From: Aquiflexum balticum DSM 16537
GTDB lineage: Bacteria > Bacteroidota > Bacteroidia > Cytophagales > Cyclobacteriaceae
Direction: 5' to 3'
Length of the DNA stretch: 64,000 bases
Assembly: GCF_900176595.1 (NCBI RefSeq)
Contig: NZ_LT838813.1
Span: 2,246,001-2,310,000 of the forward strand
Shown here: positions 17,256 to 26,165 of the stretch, one piece after another
Numbering within the stretch: the first letter of the stretch is position 1
Layout of the letters: every line of letters starts with the position of its first letter
Program-made: the position numbers and the translations under genes
The notes under the pieces: generated by a model
The model's input: only the letters and a program-made list of their open reading frames with translations
Database searches by the model: none
Told to the model about the DNA's origin: nothing

Positions 17256-18464
17256 TCAATTAACCATTTTCAAACAAAAGTCTTTAATGTGCATTCGGTT
17301 TATTCCTTTGTGAGTTGATGTCTCAGTCAATTCATCCATTGTTACAACATATTTGGGGAAATTATCCTGGATTTCAAGTAAATTCCCGTATTCTCGATTT
17401 ATTGTCTCCTCATTTGTCAGCAAATATGCCACTTGTACATAAATTTTTTCTCCTGATTTCTGAGCGATAAAATCGATTTCTTTCTTCCCTTCCAAGCCAA
17501 CAGATACTTCGTATCCTGCCATTCGCAAGTGCAGGTAAACCACGTTTTCAAGGATTTTATGTATGTCATTGGCTTTATAACCAACAATTGAATTCCTGAT
17601 TCCAATATCCTCAAAGAAATATTTTTCTCCTATTTCGAATACTTTTTTCCCCTCTATTCCTGTTCGTTTTACCTTGAAAATCAAAAATGATGCTTCAAGA
17701 TATCCTAGATAATCGATTACCACCTGAGTTGAAATATTTATTTTCTGAGATTTTAAATAATCGCTAATTTTTTTTGAGGAGACGATGCTACCCAAATTAT
17801 CTGCTAAAAATGTAATTAGGTTTTCAAGGAATTTTACGTTTCTAACATTAAATCTTGATACTACATCTTTGAGCAATATGGTGTTATAAATATTTTTCAG
17901 GTATTCATAGGCTATTTGTATTTCAGGATCCAAATTGATTAGGTAAGGTAAACCTCCAAATTTTAAATAATTCTGAAAGGTATTCACAGAATCCTGTAAA
18001 TTGTAAAATATCAAATACTCTGCGTAACTAAGTCCAAAAACCTTTATTTCAATATACCTTCCACCCAAAAAAGTTGCGAGCTCGCTTGAAAGCAAATTAG
18101 CATTGCTCCCGGTACAGTAAATATCGAAATTACCTCTAGTGACAAGGTCTCTTAATGTAATCTCAAATGATTCAATATCCTGAATTTCATCTATAAATAG
18201 CGCTACTTTTCCGTTTCCTTTTACATTTTCTTTCAAATAGTTAAATAGGTCATTCGAATTCCTTATTTCTGAAAACTCATATTGCTCTTTATTGATAAAG
18301 ATTATTTCGATATCAGGACTTGCTTTCTTAATAAGGTCTCTCAGTTGCATCAATAGAAAGCTTTTACCAACCCTTCGCTGTCCAATTAACACCTTGATCA
18401 ATGATTTTCCGATAAAGGGTTTCAAACGATCAATATAAAGAGGTCTTTCGATGTATTCAATCAT
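17256..18464 (-). CDS. AAA ATPase with DUF4143 C-terminus
   Basis: A 402-residue protein of the AAA_14/DUF4143 type. Walker A is GQRRVGKS at residues 28-35, Walker B is VALFIDEIQDI, and TGSNANLLSSELATFLGGRY is the typical sensor/arginine region. The C-terminal DUF4143 part ends with EIDFIAQKSGEKIYVQVAY, which resembles a degenerate PD-(D/E)xK nuclease core. Proteins of this type are widespread and often acquired horizontally; their substrate is unknown. It stands alone, flanked by an inverted repeat downstream and a MutS relic upstream, and codon use looks more AT-rich than the neighbours. Confidence 0.9.
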   Translation of the reverse strand: MIEYIERPLYIDRLKPFIGKSLIKVLIGQRRVGKSFLLMQLRDLIKKASPDIEIIFINKEQYEFSEIRNSNDLFNYLKENVKGNGKVALFIDEIQDIESFEITLRDLVTRGNFDIYCTGSNANLLSSELATFLGGRYIEIKVFGLSYAEYLIFYNLQDSVNTFQNYLKFGGLPYLINLDPEIQIAYEYLKNIYNTILLKDVVSRFNVRNVKFLENLITFLADNLGSIVSSKKISDYLKSQKINISTQVVIDYLGYLEASFLIFKVKRTGIEGKKVFEIGEKYFFEDIGIRNSIVGYKANDIHKILENVVYLHLRMAGYEVSVGLEGKKEIDFIAQKSGEKIYVQVAYLLTNEETINREYGNLLEIQDNFPKYVVTMDELTETSTHKGINRMHIKDFCLKMVN

Positions 18465-18600
18465 TTCAATTATAGGATATACTTATGGCAAATATACAAT
18501 AAACTTCAATTATAATTGAAAGTTATGCTTAAATATTTGAATCTATCAATCATAATAGTATTATATGCCTAACCTAGTTGGAAAATAATTTTAAATTATC

Positions 18601-18790
18601 TCAATCTTTAAAACTCCCTGCTCCTAAAGAAGAACTGATCTCCTGCGCTTCCCTAATCAAATCAGCCGGATAATTGGACAATTCCAAAATCTTAATCGCA
18701 TTTCTAGTTCTTTTTCCATCTTCAATCTCAAACTTTTCAATAAATCAATGGATTTTCAAATAACAATTCTGGGATTTCAATGGAAACATG
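18601..18790 (-). pseudogene. remnant of a MutS-family C-terminus
   Basis: On the minus strand, 18744 to 18601 reads about 47 codons ending at a TGA, including FEIEDGKRTRNAIKILEL and NYPADLIREAQEI, a pattern typical of the C-terminal end of MutS-type ATPases. Just upstream (about 18790-18737) the adjacent frame reads EIPELLFENPLIY, which continues the same protein after a frameshift. Everything further upstream, including the ATPase core, is missing and replaced by the flavoprotein gene whose stop is at 18794. I read this as a truncated, frameshifted relic. Confidence 0.65.
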
Positions 18791-18793
18791 CTT

Positions 18794-20389
18794 TCATTTC
18801 ATAATAGTTTTGATCAGGTTTTTCTTCAAAATAGCCGATGAAGTAATCAGACCGCTCATCAATGCCCCTCCTATTCCACAGGAAACGATATCCTGCCCAG
18901 TGAGGTAAAGGTTTTTAAATGGCGTATGGGGAGTGAGGTGTTCATTTCGAAATCTGCTCGGACTATGTTCCAGACCATATATTTCACCTGATTGGTATCC
19001 TGTAAAGTTTTTAGTGGATAAGGGCGTAGAAAGCTCGTAATAATCTATCTGTCCTCTCAGGTGCGGAAGTTGTTGGTAGAGACTTTCCAATAACTTTAAA
19101 GACCATTTCTCTTTCAGGGCTTCATAATCCTCTCCCCTTTTCCCCCATCGGGTATTTTCCCAGGCTTTAAACCAATCATAGGGGGCAAGCGAGATAATCT
19201 CGATGGTGGAGGACCCGGGATATCGCTTTTCCCAATCCGGATCTTTGGACGAAGGAAAAGAAATATATACCACGGGAAATGGCTTGTCATCCGGATTGGT
19301 GAGGTATTCACTGACATTTTTATCGTGGTCATAACCTGGATAAATCCAAAAATTAGAAGTAGGCAATTGAAGTTCCTTACTGTTTTTCTTCAAACCGATA
19401 TACAGACAACTATGTGCTACTGATGCACGCAATCCATCAAAATGCCGTTCCAGCTTAGGATAAAGGGGATGCTCCTTGGGGATGAGTTTTTGAAAGGTAT
19501 TGAACACTCCCGCATTGCTGATGATTCTATCTGCTTTTAGTTCGTGGTCATCTGGCATTCGAACCCCAACCGCTTTATTTCCTTCAAAAATAATCCCCTT
19601 TACCTCCGCATTGGAATACACATCTCCTCCTGCTGCTCTGACAAGGGGATAAATGCTCTCTGCAATTTTTGCAGAACCCCCCACAGGGAAGTATCCTCCG
19701 TTGAAATAGTGATTGACAAGAATTGCATGCATGGCAAAACTGCTTTGTGCCGGAGGAAGCCCATAATCCCCATATTGGCCACAAAGTACTCCAATCAGTT
19801 TTTCATTATCAGTTAAGGATTTTAGCATTTCCAGTGTGCTGATATCCGAGAATTTGTGGAATTTTCTTGAAGTCCATTTTCGAATCCATTTCCCGACCAA
19901 TCCGGGAACCACTTTCATGCTATAGAAATCTTTGCTGCTTACAATTACATTTTTCACTGCCTCCATATAGCGGTCAATGGCAGCATGATTCTCAGGAGTA
20001 TCAAATTCAGATTTTAGTTTGGCAACGAGGTTTTTACGGCCTTTTACCAGATCATAGGTTTTATCCCCAAAGACAATTTTATCATACACCTCTCCCATGT
20101 CCTGCCACTCGAGTTTTCCCTGCGTGATATATCCGAAAAGACGGGGCATAAGTTTTCGGTCATTGTGCATATCACCGACATAGTGAATACCCACATCCCA
20201 TTCATAATCCTTTCTTTTAAAAACATGGGTAAAACCTCCGATAGTATAGTGCTTTTCAAGTACCAACACTTTTTGCCCCTGCTTGGAAAGAAGTGCGGCG
20301 GTGGTTAGCCCGCCCAAGCCCGATCCGATGACAATGGCATCATAATGACCGGAAGGTTTGTTTTGTTTGTAGGAAGGGAAATTGCGCAC
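18794..20389 (-). CDS. retinol-saturase-like FAD-dependent oxidoreductase
   Basis: A 531-residue flavoprotein related to phytoene desaturases (CrtI) and all-trans-retinol 13,14-reductases. The FAD-binding Rossmann motif is VIGSGLGGLTTAALL (about residues 20-34), followed by VLVLEKHYTIGG; EWDVGIHYVGDM is typical of the retinol-saturase branch. The C-terminal FAD segment is NLYLTGQDIVSCGIGGALMSG. It could saturate or desaturate an isoprenoid or carotenoid-like lipid, but no carotenoid genes are adjacent, so the substrate is open. It lies at the end of a long gap containing a GACCGA run. Confidence 0.9.
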   Translation of the reverse strand: MRNFPSYKQNKPSGHYDAIVIGSGLGGLTTAALLSKQGQKVLVLEKHYTIGGFTHVFKRKDYEWDVGIHYVGDMHNDRKLMPRLFGYITQGKLEWQDMGEVYDKIVFGDKTYDLVKGRKNLVAKLKSEFDTPENHAAIDRYMEAVKNVIVSSKDFYSMKVVPGLVGKWIRKWTSRKFHKFSDISTLEMLKSLTDNEKLIGVLCGQYGDYGLPPAQSSFAMHAILVNHYFNGGYFPVGGSAKIAESIYPLVRAAGGDVYSNAEVKGIIFEGNKAVGVRMPDDHELKADRIISNAGVFNTFQKLIPKEHPLYPKLERHFDGLRASVAHSCLYIGLKKNSKELQLPTSNFWIYPGYDHDKNVSEYLTNPDDKPFPVVYISFPSSKDPDWEKRYPGSSTIEIISLAPYDWFKAWENTRWGKRGEDYEALKEKWSLKLLESLYQQLPHLRGQIDYYELSTPLSTKNFTGYQSGEIYGLEHSPSRFRNEHLTPHTPFKNLYLTGQDIVSCGIGGALMSGLITSSAILKKNLIKTIMK

Positions 20390-20457
20390 GATGAAGCTTT
20401 TATTTAAATATTATGATTATCCGCAATCATGCCAGTTCGCCTATCTAATTCTGTAAA

Positions 20458-20492
20458 CGGGACCGAAGACCGAAGACCGATGACCGAAGAAT
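20458..20492 (+). repeat. GACCGA hexamer run
   Basis: Five consecutive degenerate GACCGA-type hexamers (GACCGAAGACCGAAGACCGA and on) lie in a 460-base gap between divergent genes. They match the runs at 278-304 (opposite strand) and 10006-10029. Confidence 0.6.
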
Positions 20493-20573
20493 CCAAAATT
20501 CAAGCATTTTTTCAGACATTTCAATTGGTTATTAAGCTTACTGGTAAGAAAGCGGATATACAGATTAAATATA

Positions 20574-20711
20574 ATGCAATTGAAGGATATCGCAGATAAA
20601 AAATTCTTTTTAATTCCTTTTTTAGGTGCTTTGGATTATAGCCAAGATTATTTTGATAAACCAATAGAAAACAATGGGTCCTTTATCAACGTTTTACTTT
20701 TCAAACGATAA
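20574..20711 (+). CDS. possible 45-residue ORF
   Basis: An open frame starting MQLKDIADKKFFLIPFLG and ending VLLFKR. No ribosome binding site is convincing and no family is recognised. It is the only notable open frame in the gap between the flavoprotein and the Crp-type regulator and may be a random frame or a relic. Confidence 0.15.
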   Translation: MQLKDIADKKFFLIPFLGALDYSQDYFDKPIENNGSFINVLLFKR

Positions 20712-20849
20712 AATTAAGTTCAACGGATTTTCTTCAAAAAATAAGAGTTAACTGTATACTTTAAATTTTTTTGAATGTTTTAAATTAACTATGCCAAAAT
20801 AACGCAGGAATACCTAAAAACCCTTTATTGCACCAACATTAAAAAACAA

Positions 20850-21413
20850 ATGGAACAAATCAGAGCTTATTTTAATAATTTCCTGCCCCTTACAGACAAT
20901 GAATGGAATGACTTTGCTCCTTGTTTCCAAAAAGAAGAATTAAAAAAAAAGGATTTTTTGATTAGGCAGGGGGAAAGCTGCGACTTCATTGCTTTTATTG
21001 CAGAAGGCATTTTTCGGTTTTACTATGTACAGGAAGGAGAGGAAAAAGTAACAGCGTTCTTTTTTCCAGGAGATTTTGTGACCAATTACAGGAGCTTTCT
21101 GACTGGTAAACCATCTGAACATTATATAGAATCCCTGAAACCCTCAGTGATTTACAAGATCAAAAAAACAGATCTTAATCTACTTTACGAAAAGCATAAA
21201 AACATGGAAAGGCTGGGCAGGTTTATTGCAGAAAATTTATATTTAACCGTAGCTAAAAGACTTGATTCTTTTTTACATAGTACACCGGAGAGTAGATACC
21301 AGGAATTATTGGACCGTAATTCCAAGTTGCTTCAGGAAGTGCCCCAGTACATGCTCGCTTCCTATTTGGGTATACAACCGGAAACTTTAAGTAGAATACG
21401 GGCAAGAAAATAA
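20850..21413 (+). CDS. Crp/Fnr family transcriptional regulator
   Basis: A 187-residue regulator with an N-terminal cyclic-nucleotide-binding-like domain (about residues 25-115; QGESCDFIAFIAEGIFRFYY, FFPGDFVTNYRSFLTG) and a C-terminal winged helix ending ASYLGIQPETLSRIRARK. The short C-terminus is normal for this Bacteroidota group (about 190 residues). There is no FNR-type cysteine cluster, so oxygen sensing is unlikely. The ligand is unknown. The next gene, 94 bases downstream on the same strand, encodes a secreted barrel-like protein. Confidence 0.93.
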   Translation: MEQIRAYFNNFLPLTDNEWNDFAPCFQKEELKKKDFLIRQGESCDFIAFIAEGIFRFYYVQEGEEKVTAFFFPGDFVTNYRSFLTGKPSEHYIESLKPSVIYKIKKTDLNLLYEKHKNMERLGRFIAENLYLTVAKRLDSFLHSTPESRYQELLDRNSKLLQEVPQYMLASYLGIQPETLSRIRARK

Positions 21414-21506
21414 TCCTACAAAAGGCCTTTCTTGACCAAAGTCAATCATTTTTCTTTCCTCGCACCCGACTTTCGTACCAGTATTAACTATTAAAATATT
21501 GGTATA

Positions 21507-22085
21507 ATGAGAAAAATCACAATTGCAGTTTTATTATTTTTCAGCCTGGTGCAGTATGCACAGGCACAAAATGAAGGTTATCAAGGTAAAAAATGGGGGG
21601 CGGAAGTCAATATTCTATGGCCGATTTTTCCGGGAAATATTTACAAAGGACAGGTAACTTATGAAACCTGGAGACAAAACGACCTTGCCGGTGATGTTTA
21701 CGTCGGTTTTCATATCAGGCCATTTGAATTCCGGGAAGATGAAGGCGAATTTTCCAATTATGCCCTGACATTTGGCTACCGACAATTTTTTTGGAAAGGG
21801 CTTCACGCTGAAATCTATCAGGCTATCGGTCCGGGTTTCAACAGAAACAACGTGATAGATGGGAAAGATTATAACAGCTGGGATTATGAAGTCGGTCTAT
21901 TGTTGGGATATCGGCTCGAACTTTTCAGGAAGGAAAAGAGAGATAAAATGAAATTTAGTCCCTATCTGAGTACCCAACACGGTTTTTATTATCTGGCCGC
22001 ACAAAGCAATCCGCATCCGATCCGGAATTTTGAAGGTGAGCAACCGATTTATTTCGGTACGATCAACCTTGGTGTCAGGTTTTAG
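21507..22085 (+). CDS. secreted, probably outer-membrane, hypothetical protein
   Basis: A 192-residue protein with a Sec signal peptide (MRKITIAVLLFFSLVQYAQAQ, cut near residue 21). The mature part alternates polar and aromatic residues and ends TINLGVRF with a terminal phenylalanine, which suggests a small beta-barrel. No family is recognised. It follows the Crp-type regulator and may be its target, but this is only position-based inference. Confidence 0.7.
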   Translation: MRKITIAVLLFFSLVQYAQAQNEGYQGKKWGAEVNILWPIFPGNIYKGQVTYETWRQNDLAGDVYVGFHIRPFEFREDEGEFSNYALTFGYRQFFWKGLHAEIYQAIGPGFNRNNVIDGKDYNSWDYEVGLLLGYRLELFRKEKRDKMKFSPYLSTQHGFYYLAAQSNPHPIRNFEGEQPIYFGTINLGVRF

Positions 22086-22280
22086 ACATTCCGATTTGGG
22101 GCAGGTCAAGCCGCTCTTCTTTGGCTGTAGCTTGGTTTATCAATGATCCATCTATCTCCATTAAACTTTGATATCGAGAAATTTCTAATGCAATAAAAAA
22201 AGTGGAGACCAGAAACCACAATTCAAAAAACGGGGCGAAACCGAAAAGCCTGATGAGTAGGACAGTTAAATCTAAATATT

Positions 22281-22574
22281 ATGAAAAAAAACTTTGTGAA
22301 CCTTGCTTTCATTTTAACCCTGGCATTTCTCTTACCATCTTGTTATTCTCTTACTTATTCGGTGGGAGAGGGACCACAATCAGGAATTGAAGTAAAGGAA
22401 AAAAATCATTTCTTTATTTATGGTTTGGCGACAGGTAAAACTTCTGACCCAACCGCAATGGCAGGAGACGCCACAGATTATGAGGTATCTATTTCACATA
22501 CCTTTGTGGATGGGCTCATCAGTGCTGTGACATTTGGAATTTACAATCCAACTACAACAAAAATCACAAAATAA
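22281..22574 (+). CDS. Bor-like lipoprotein
   Basis: A 97-residue lipoprotein: signal peptide to residue 20, lipobox LPSC with Cys21. The mature part follows the lambda Bor family pattern: KEKNHFFIYGLATGKTSDPTAM, then an AGDATDYEVSISHTFVDGLI segment, then TFGIYNPTTT. In lambda lysogens Bor is an outer-membrane serum-resistance lipoprotein; homologues in free-living Bacteroidota have no known role. No phage genes are nearby. A clear terminator follows. Confidence 0.85.
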   Translation: MKKNFVNLAFILTLAFLLPSCYSLTYSVGEGPQSGIEVKEKNHFFIYGLATGKTSDPTAMAGDATDYEVSISHTFVDGLISAVTFGIYNPTTTKITK

Positions 22575-22589
22575 ACTGAGCGATAAGGC

Positions 22590-22623
22590 ACGGAGTCATA
22601 AATAATAATGACTCCGTTTTCTT
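22590..22623 (+). terminator. rho-independent terminator after the Bor-like gene
   Basis: ACGGAGTCAT (22590-22599) pairs with ATGACTCCGT (22608-22617), followed by TTTTCTTTTT. It lies between two convergent genes; the T-run is only on the plus-strand side. Confidence 0.85.
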
Positions 22624-22635
22624 TTTGAAATAAAA

Positions 22636-23271
22636 TCACCTGACTATAATGCTGTTTTCATCAAACAAAGGTGCTTCTTGCCCTATTTCAATAAATAAAG
22701 CTTTTTTGGGGTTACTTTGGTGAATTTCAAAATACCTGATACCACTGTTACCCATACCCCAGCTGCCACAGGTTGTCGTAATCGGTTCGTTTGCGGCTTT
22801 TTCCTCATATTCCTGGAGGGCTTTGCCCGTAGGCCTCAATACATACCTGTCAACTCCCTTACGCGGGGATTCAATTTTTTCGAAGGCACAAAGTTCCTCC
22901 TCATCCCAATCTTCAAAGTCTTTGAGATACTCCAACACATCTTCAATTTCGCCGTTTTTAAGATCAAAGACCTGAATGGCCAATCCTATGGCTACGGGCT
23001 GGCCGTTTTCGATTTTCTCAATAAAAGCTCCCGGTAATGTTTCGCTTATTCCAACTTGAAGCTCTTCGTTTTTCTGTGCCCAAAACTCTATTCCTGCACC
23101 TGATACTTTTTCCCACTTAAGTCCGTGATAAGGTTCTCTCGAAGGCATTTCATCCAAAAACAATTCCCTATCAAAATTTGAAGACTGCTTTCGTTCTGTA
23201 TTTTGGCAACCGAAAAAAAAGAACAATAGTAGGCACATTAGCCCCATCTCTTTGAAGTGATATTTTGTCAT
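22636..23271 (-). CDS. hypothetical lipoprotein
   Basis: A 211-residue protein with a lipoprotein signal (hydrophobic residues 10-20, FFGC, Cys22). No domain is recognised. The mature sequence is acidic with a central EDVLEYLKDFEDWDEEEL stretch and a C-terminal TTTCGSWGMGNSG segment. Its ATG overlaps the stop of the upstream barrel gene (ATGA), which indicates translational coupling, so the two products probably act together in the envelope. Confidence 0.65.
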   Translation of the reverse strand: MTKYHFKEMGLMCLLLFFFFGCQNTERKQSSNFDRELFLDEMPSREPYHGLKWEKVSGAGIEFWAQKNEELQVGISETLPGAFIEKIENGQPVAIGLAIQVFDLKNGEIEDVLEYLKDFEDWDEEELCAFEKIESPRKGVDRYVLRPTGKALQEYEEKAANEPITTTCGSWGMGNSGIRYFEIHQSNPKKALFIEIGQEAPLFDENSIIVR

Positions 23272-23816
23272 AACCCGATGGCTAAACCGATTTGTAAGTA
23301 GGAATTTTTGTTGCCGTCGTTGACATCCAAAAATCCCTGATGATATCTTGCTTCTAATTCAAAGATCAGTACTTTTATCCCTAGACCAATATGGGCCGGA
23401 AGATCAAATGAATTGGTTTCATTGCTGCTGGTCAGGGCATCTGAACCGTTGACTTCATACGTTTCAGACAGTTTGAAATTCCCGTTGACACCTACTTGGG
23501 CAAACATAGGACCGAACTTTGTCCTAAGGCCAACAGGTATACTCAAATAATCCATTTTTCTGAAATTGGCATCATCTGTCCTATGTCCTTTTTGCATGTA
23601 TTCCACACCCGTATGCAGCATCAACAAACTTCCAATACCTAATTTATTATTTCTAAAAGCCCCTAGATAGAAATGCCCTAGACCATCGCCTATCCGGTTT
23701 CCATTATTATTTGTATAGGCAACCTGGTAGCCTGACCTGACTCCAAAGCCCTGGGCATTTGCCTCGATTCCCAAAAATAAAAGGCAAGCCACAATCCCTA
23801 AAACAAATACTCTCAT
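23268..23816 (-). CDS. outer-membrane beta-barrel protein
   Basis: About 182 residues from MRVFVLGIVACLLFLGIEANAQ, which is a good Sec signal peptide; further in-frame ATGs at 23831 and 23906 would only lengthen the leader. The mature part looks like the 'outer membrane protein beta-barrel' family of Bacteroidota (GVRSGYQVAYT, LHTGVEYMQKGHR, LSIPVGLRTKFG, HIGLGIKVLIFELEARYHQG) and ends LQIGLAIGL. The stop overlaps the start of the lipoprotein gene downstream. Confidence 0.75.
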   Translation of the reverse strand: MRVFVLGIVACLLFLGIEANAQGFGVRSGYQVAYTNNNGNRIGDGLGHFYLGAFRNNKLGIGSLLMLHTGVEYMQKGHRTDDANFRKMDYLSIPVGLRTKFGPMFAQVGVNGNFKLSETYEVNGSDALTSSNETNSFDLPAHIGLGIKVLIFELEARYHQGFLDVNDGNKNSYLQIGLAIGL

Positions 23817-24096
23817 ATTACAAAGCTTCATGAATTTTTTACCTACTCTTTTGGCTTTTCGGTTTCCGCCTATTTTGCAGAACAATTTATTGATTATCGG
23901 GGTCATTCAAAATATACCAGATGTTTTTTAAGAAAAAAATTAGATTATCCGAAAATGGACCACTTGCTAAGTTTCCTTTGCTTTTTGGAAGGGAATGGTG
24001 TGAGATGTGCGTCACCGATGATCGATAACCTAAGATCGAAGAAGTCGAGGAAAATTGACCTAAGCAAGGGTAAATGGCAATCTCCTGCATGATTAC

Positions 24097-24675
24097 TTAT
24101 CTGAACTGTTTTGGTTTTAGGTTTTGGCCCGCCAGTTCTACGATTTCTTCAATTCGTCTCTGTCTTGTTTCCTGACGTTTGGCAAGAACAAGCCATTGCA
24201 GAATATTCCGTTTGTCTGATCTGCTTAACCCTATGAAATAGTCTTTTGCATTTGGCCTTTTTTGAAATTCATCTTCTAAATCTTTAGGGATGATCAGCGC
24301 TTCAGCTTGGTCTAAAATTGTCCAAGATCCGTTTTGTTTTGCCTTCTCTATGATTGCAAAACCCGCTTCTGTCATCAGACCTTCTTGAATTAGGCGTTCG
24401 ACTTTTTCTTTATTCACTTTTGACCAAACGCTATTCTCTTTCCTTTTGCTGAAAAACTGCATAAATTTATCCTTGTCGATCGGTTTTGCTTTGCTATCTA
24501 TCCAACCAAAGCAAAGCGCCTCATCAACCGCTTCCCCATAGGCTATTGTTGGGACTTTGGCTTTCTTTTTATAGTAGATCAGCCAAACAGACTCTTTTTT
24601 ATGGTGATTGCTTTGTAGCCATTCCCGCCATTCTTTGCGGGATGTGGGATAAAATGTTTCCAGCTCTTTTTCCAT
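24097..24675 (-). CDS. YdeI/OmpD-associated family protein
   Basis: A 192-residue cytosolic protein of the YdeI group (bacteriocin-protection-like): FYPTSRKEWREWL, SVWLIYYKKKAK, YGEAVDEALCFGWIDSKAK, KFMQFFSKRKENSVWSKVN and a C-terminal bacteriocin-protection helix (SDKRNILQWLVLAKRQETR). The molecular function of the family is not established. The gene stands alone on the minus strand. Confidence 0.9.
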   Translation of the reverse strand: MEKELETFYPTSRKEWREWLQSNHHKKESVWLIYYKKKAKVPTIAYGEAVDEALCFGWIDSKAKPIDKDKFMQFFSKRKENSVWSKVNKEKVERLIQEGLMTEAGFAIIEKAKQNGSWTILDQAEALIIPKDLEDEFQKRPNAKDYFIGLSRSDKRNILQWLVLAKRQETRQRRIEEIVELAGQNLKPKQFR

Positions 24676-24819
24676 CTTTGATTGGCCAATTTAATTCTTA
24701 TACTAATATTAGAGGTAATTAAGGCTTGAAGAAAAAAACATCATTATCAAGCAAATTATTATGGAAAGATATAAAGATAGGTAAATAACAATCCAACGGT
24801 TTTTATGATAAAATCAAAA

Positions 24820-25890
24820 TCACACCATTTTTGTATTCGGAAAAATCACCTTTTCCGGATTTTTCTTGAGTTCTTCCATCACACTTTCAAAAAGTACTTT
24901 CTTTACAGGTCCTGAGTTTTTCGGTTCTACCAAATACCGCACTATCACTTCTATCCATGTGTTTTCATGGGCCTTTAAAATAACAGATGGATATTCATTT
25001 ACATGCAGTTCATCTACAGGAGTGTCAGCCAGGATTTTTTTGAAGCGCTTAACCCTTCGGACCATTGCTTCACCTATTTCTTTTTCGACAGTTCGTTTTA
25101 TGGTTTCGCTGGTAAATTTAAAATCGCTATTATAAGCTATGAAAAAACTGAGTTCATTCCAGATGAAAGGGAATAGGGGCCACGAATAATTATAGACATA
25201 TTCACTGAATACTTTTGAGTTGGCAAATCTTATAATACGGCCACTCGGATGGTCTGCGGATAGATAGTCGCCATTAAATTCCCACAAGGTTGTATCCAAA
25301 TAGCTAACATTGATTACATCGCCAAAGACATTTCCAATCCGTATCCGATCACCGACTTCATAAGGCTTTCGAATGAGAATGTATAGCCATCCAAAGAAAC
25401 TCGTGATGAGATTTTGTAAAGCAAAGCCGAGTACAAGCGATACAATACCAAATGAAACCGCGGCTGCATACCAGTTTGCAAACAACAGTGAAAGGATGAT
25501 GATAAGTATAAACAGAGCTCCGAAAAAGTCAGCAATCCGATTGAAATTAAATTCCTTGGTTTTATCTTCTATCTTACGGTCAACTATTTTTTTTAATAGT
25601 CTTGTCGCCAACAACACCAAGGAAATCAACATGACCGCAAGCACAATTTTCTGGGCCAAGGGAATATAACTGCTGGTTATTGGTATTCGTTTCCAACCTA
25701 ATAGAAAATAAAGAACACCACAGCCCAAAAAAATAATTATGGTTATGCCCATTATAGGAGCTTCTTTTTTTAAAGCAACAGCGCTTCCTTTTTGAGCAGA
25801 AACTGAAGTCTCAATCAATGCCCTTTGGACTTTCTCATCCTTTTTTATTTCTTCTAATGCTTTTTCTTCTAAAGGGTCCGATGTTTCCAT
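24820..25890 (-). CDS. mechanosensitive ion channel (MscS family)
   Basis: A 356-residue membrane protein. Three or four hydrophobic segments (about residues 45-65, 80-100, 120-165) precede the MscS pore helix and beta domain (VSLVLGFALQNLITSFFGWLYIL, then KPYEVGDRIRIGNVFGDV and the RFANSKVFSE turn). The cytoplasmic C-terminal domain ends PNTKMV. It should open under membrane tension to release solutes. Promoter and partner genes are not evident. Confidence 0.92.
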   Translation of the reverse strand: METSDPLEEKALEEIKKDEKVQRALIETSVSAQKGSAVALKKEAPIMGITIIIFLGCGVLYFLLGWKRIPITSSYIPLAQKIVLAVMLISLVLLATRLLKKIVDRKIEDKTKEFNFNRIADFFGALFILIIILSLLFANWYAAAVSFGIVSLVLGFALQNLITSFFGWLYILIRKPYEVGDRIRIGNVFGDVINVSYLDTTLWEFNGDYLSADHPSGRIIRFANSKVFSEYVYNYSWPLFPFIWNELSFFIAYNSDFKFTSETIKRTVEKEIGEAMVRRVKRFKKILADTPVDELHVNEYPSVILKAHENTWIEVIVRYLVEPKNSGPVKKVLFESVMEELKKNPEKVIFPNTKMV

Positions 25891-26092
25891 ATTTGATTTA
25901 ATTTAAGTTAAAATATTCATAATCAGCTTTTTTTAGAACCTTTATTCTTTTACAATTTGATTTTTTTTCATCTCATATTAAAAAACTAAAATTTGGGTTT
26001 TGAAAATGATATAATATGTGTTCCCTTTAATCATCGAAAAATAATTCTCTTCAGAAAATTCTTTTAACCAACCTTACCATTTACAATAAGCA

Positions 26093-26126
26093 CAAAAAAA
26101 CCGCCCCAAATTTCTCAGAGCGGTTT
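26093..26126 (-). terminator. rho-independent terminator for sucD
   Basis: Read on the minus strand, AAACCGC (26126-26120) pairs with GCGGTTT (26104-26098), followed by TTTT. It lies about 40 bases past the sucD stop codon. Confidence 0.8.
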
Positions 26127-26141
26127 CAAATCTAAATTCTA

Positions 26142-26159
26142 TCCCGATAGCTATCGGGA
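26142..26159. repeat. perfect 18-base palindrome
   Basis: TCCCGATAGCTATCGGGA lies between the sucD stop and its terminator. A related imperfect element, TCCCGACAACTGTACGGGA, occurs at 1982-2000, so this looks like a dispersed short palindromic element. Confidence 0.65.
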
Positions 26160-26165
26160 CTAAAA

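Noticed and set aside
21290-21413. Truncated HTH in the Crp-type regulator
   Set aside because: The short C-terminus is usual in this Bacteroidota family, so it is not a truncation.
22202-22390. Small frame overlapping the Bor-like gene start
   Set aside because: It reads through the Bor-like signal peptide in another frame with atypical composition.
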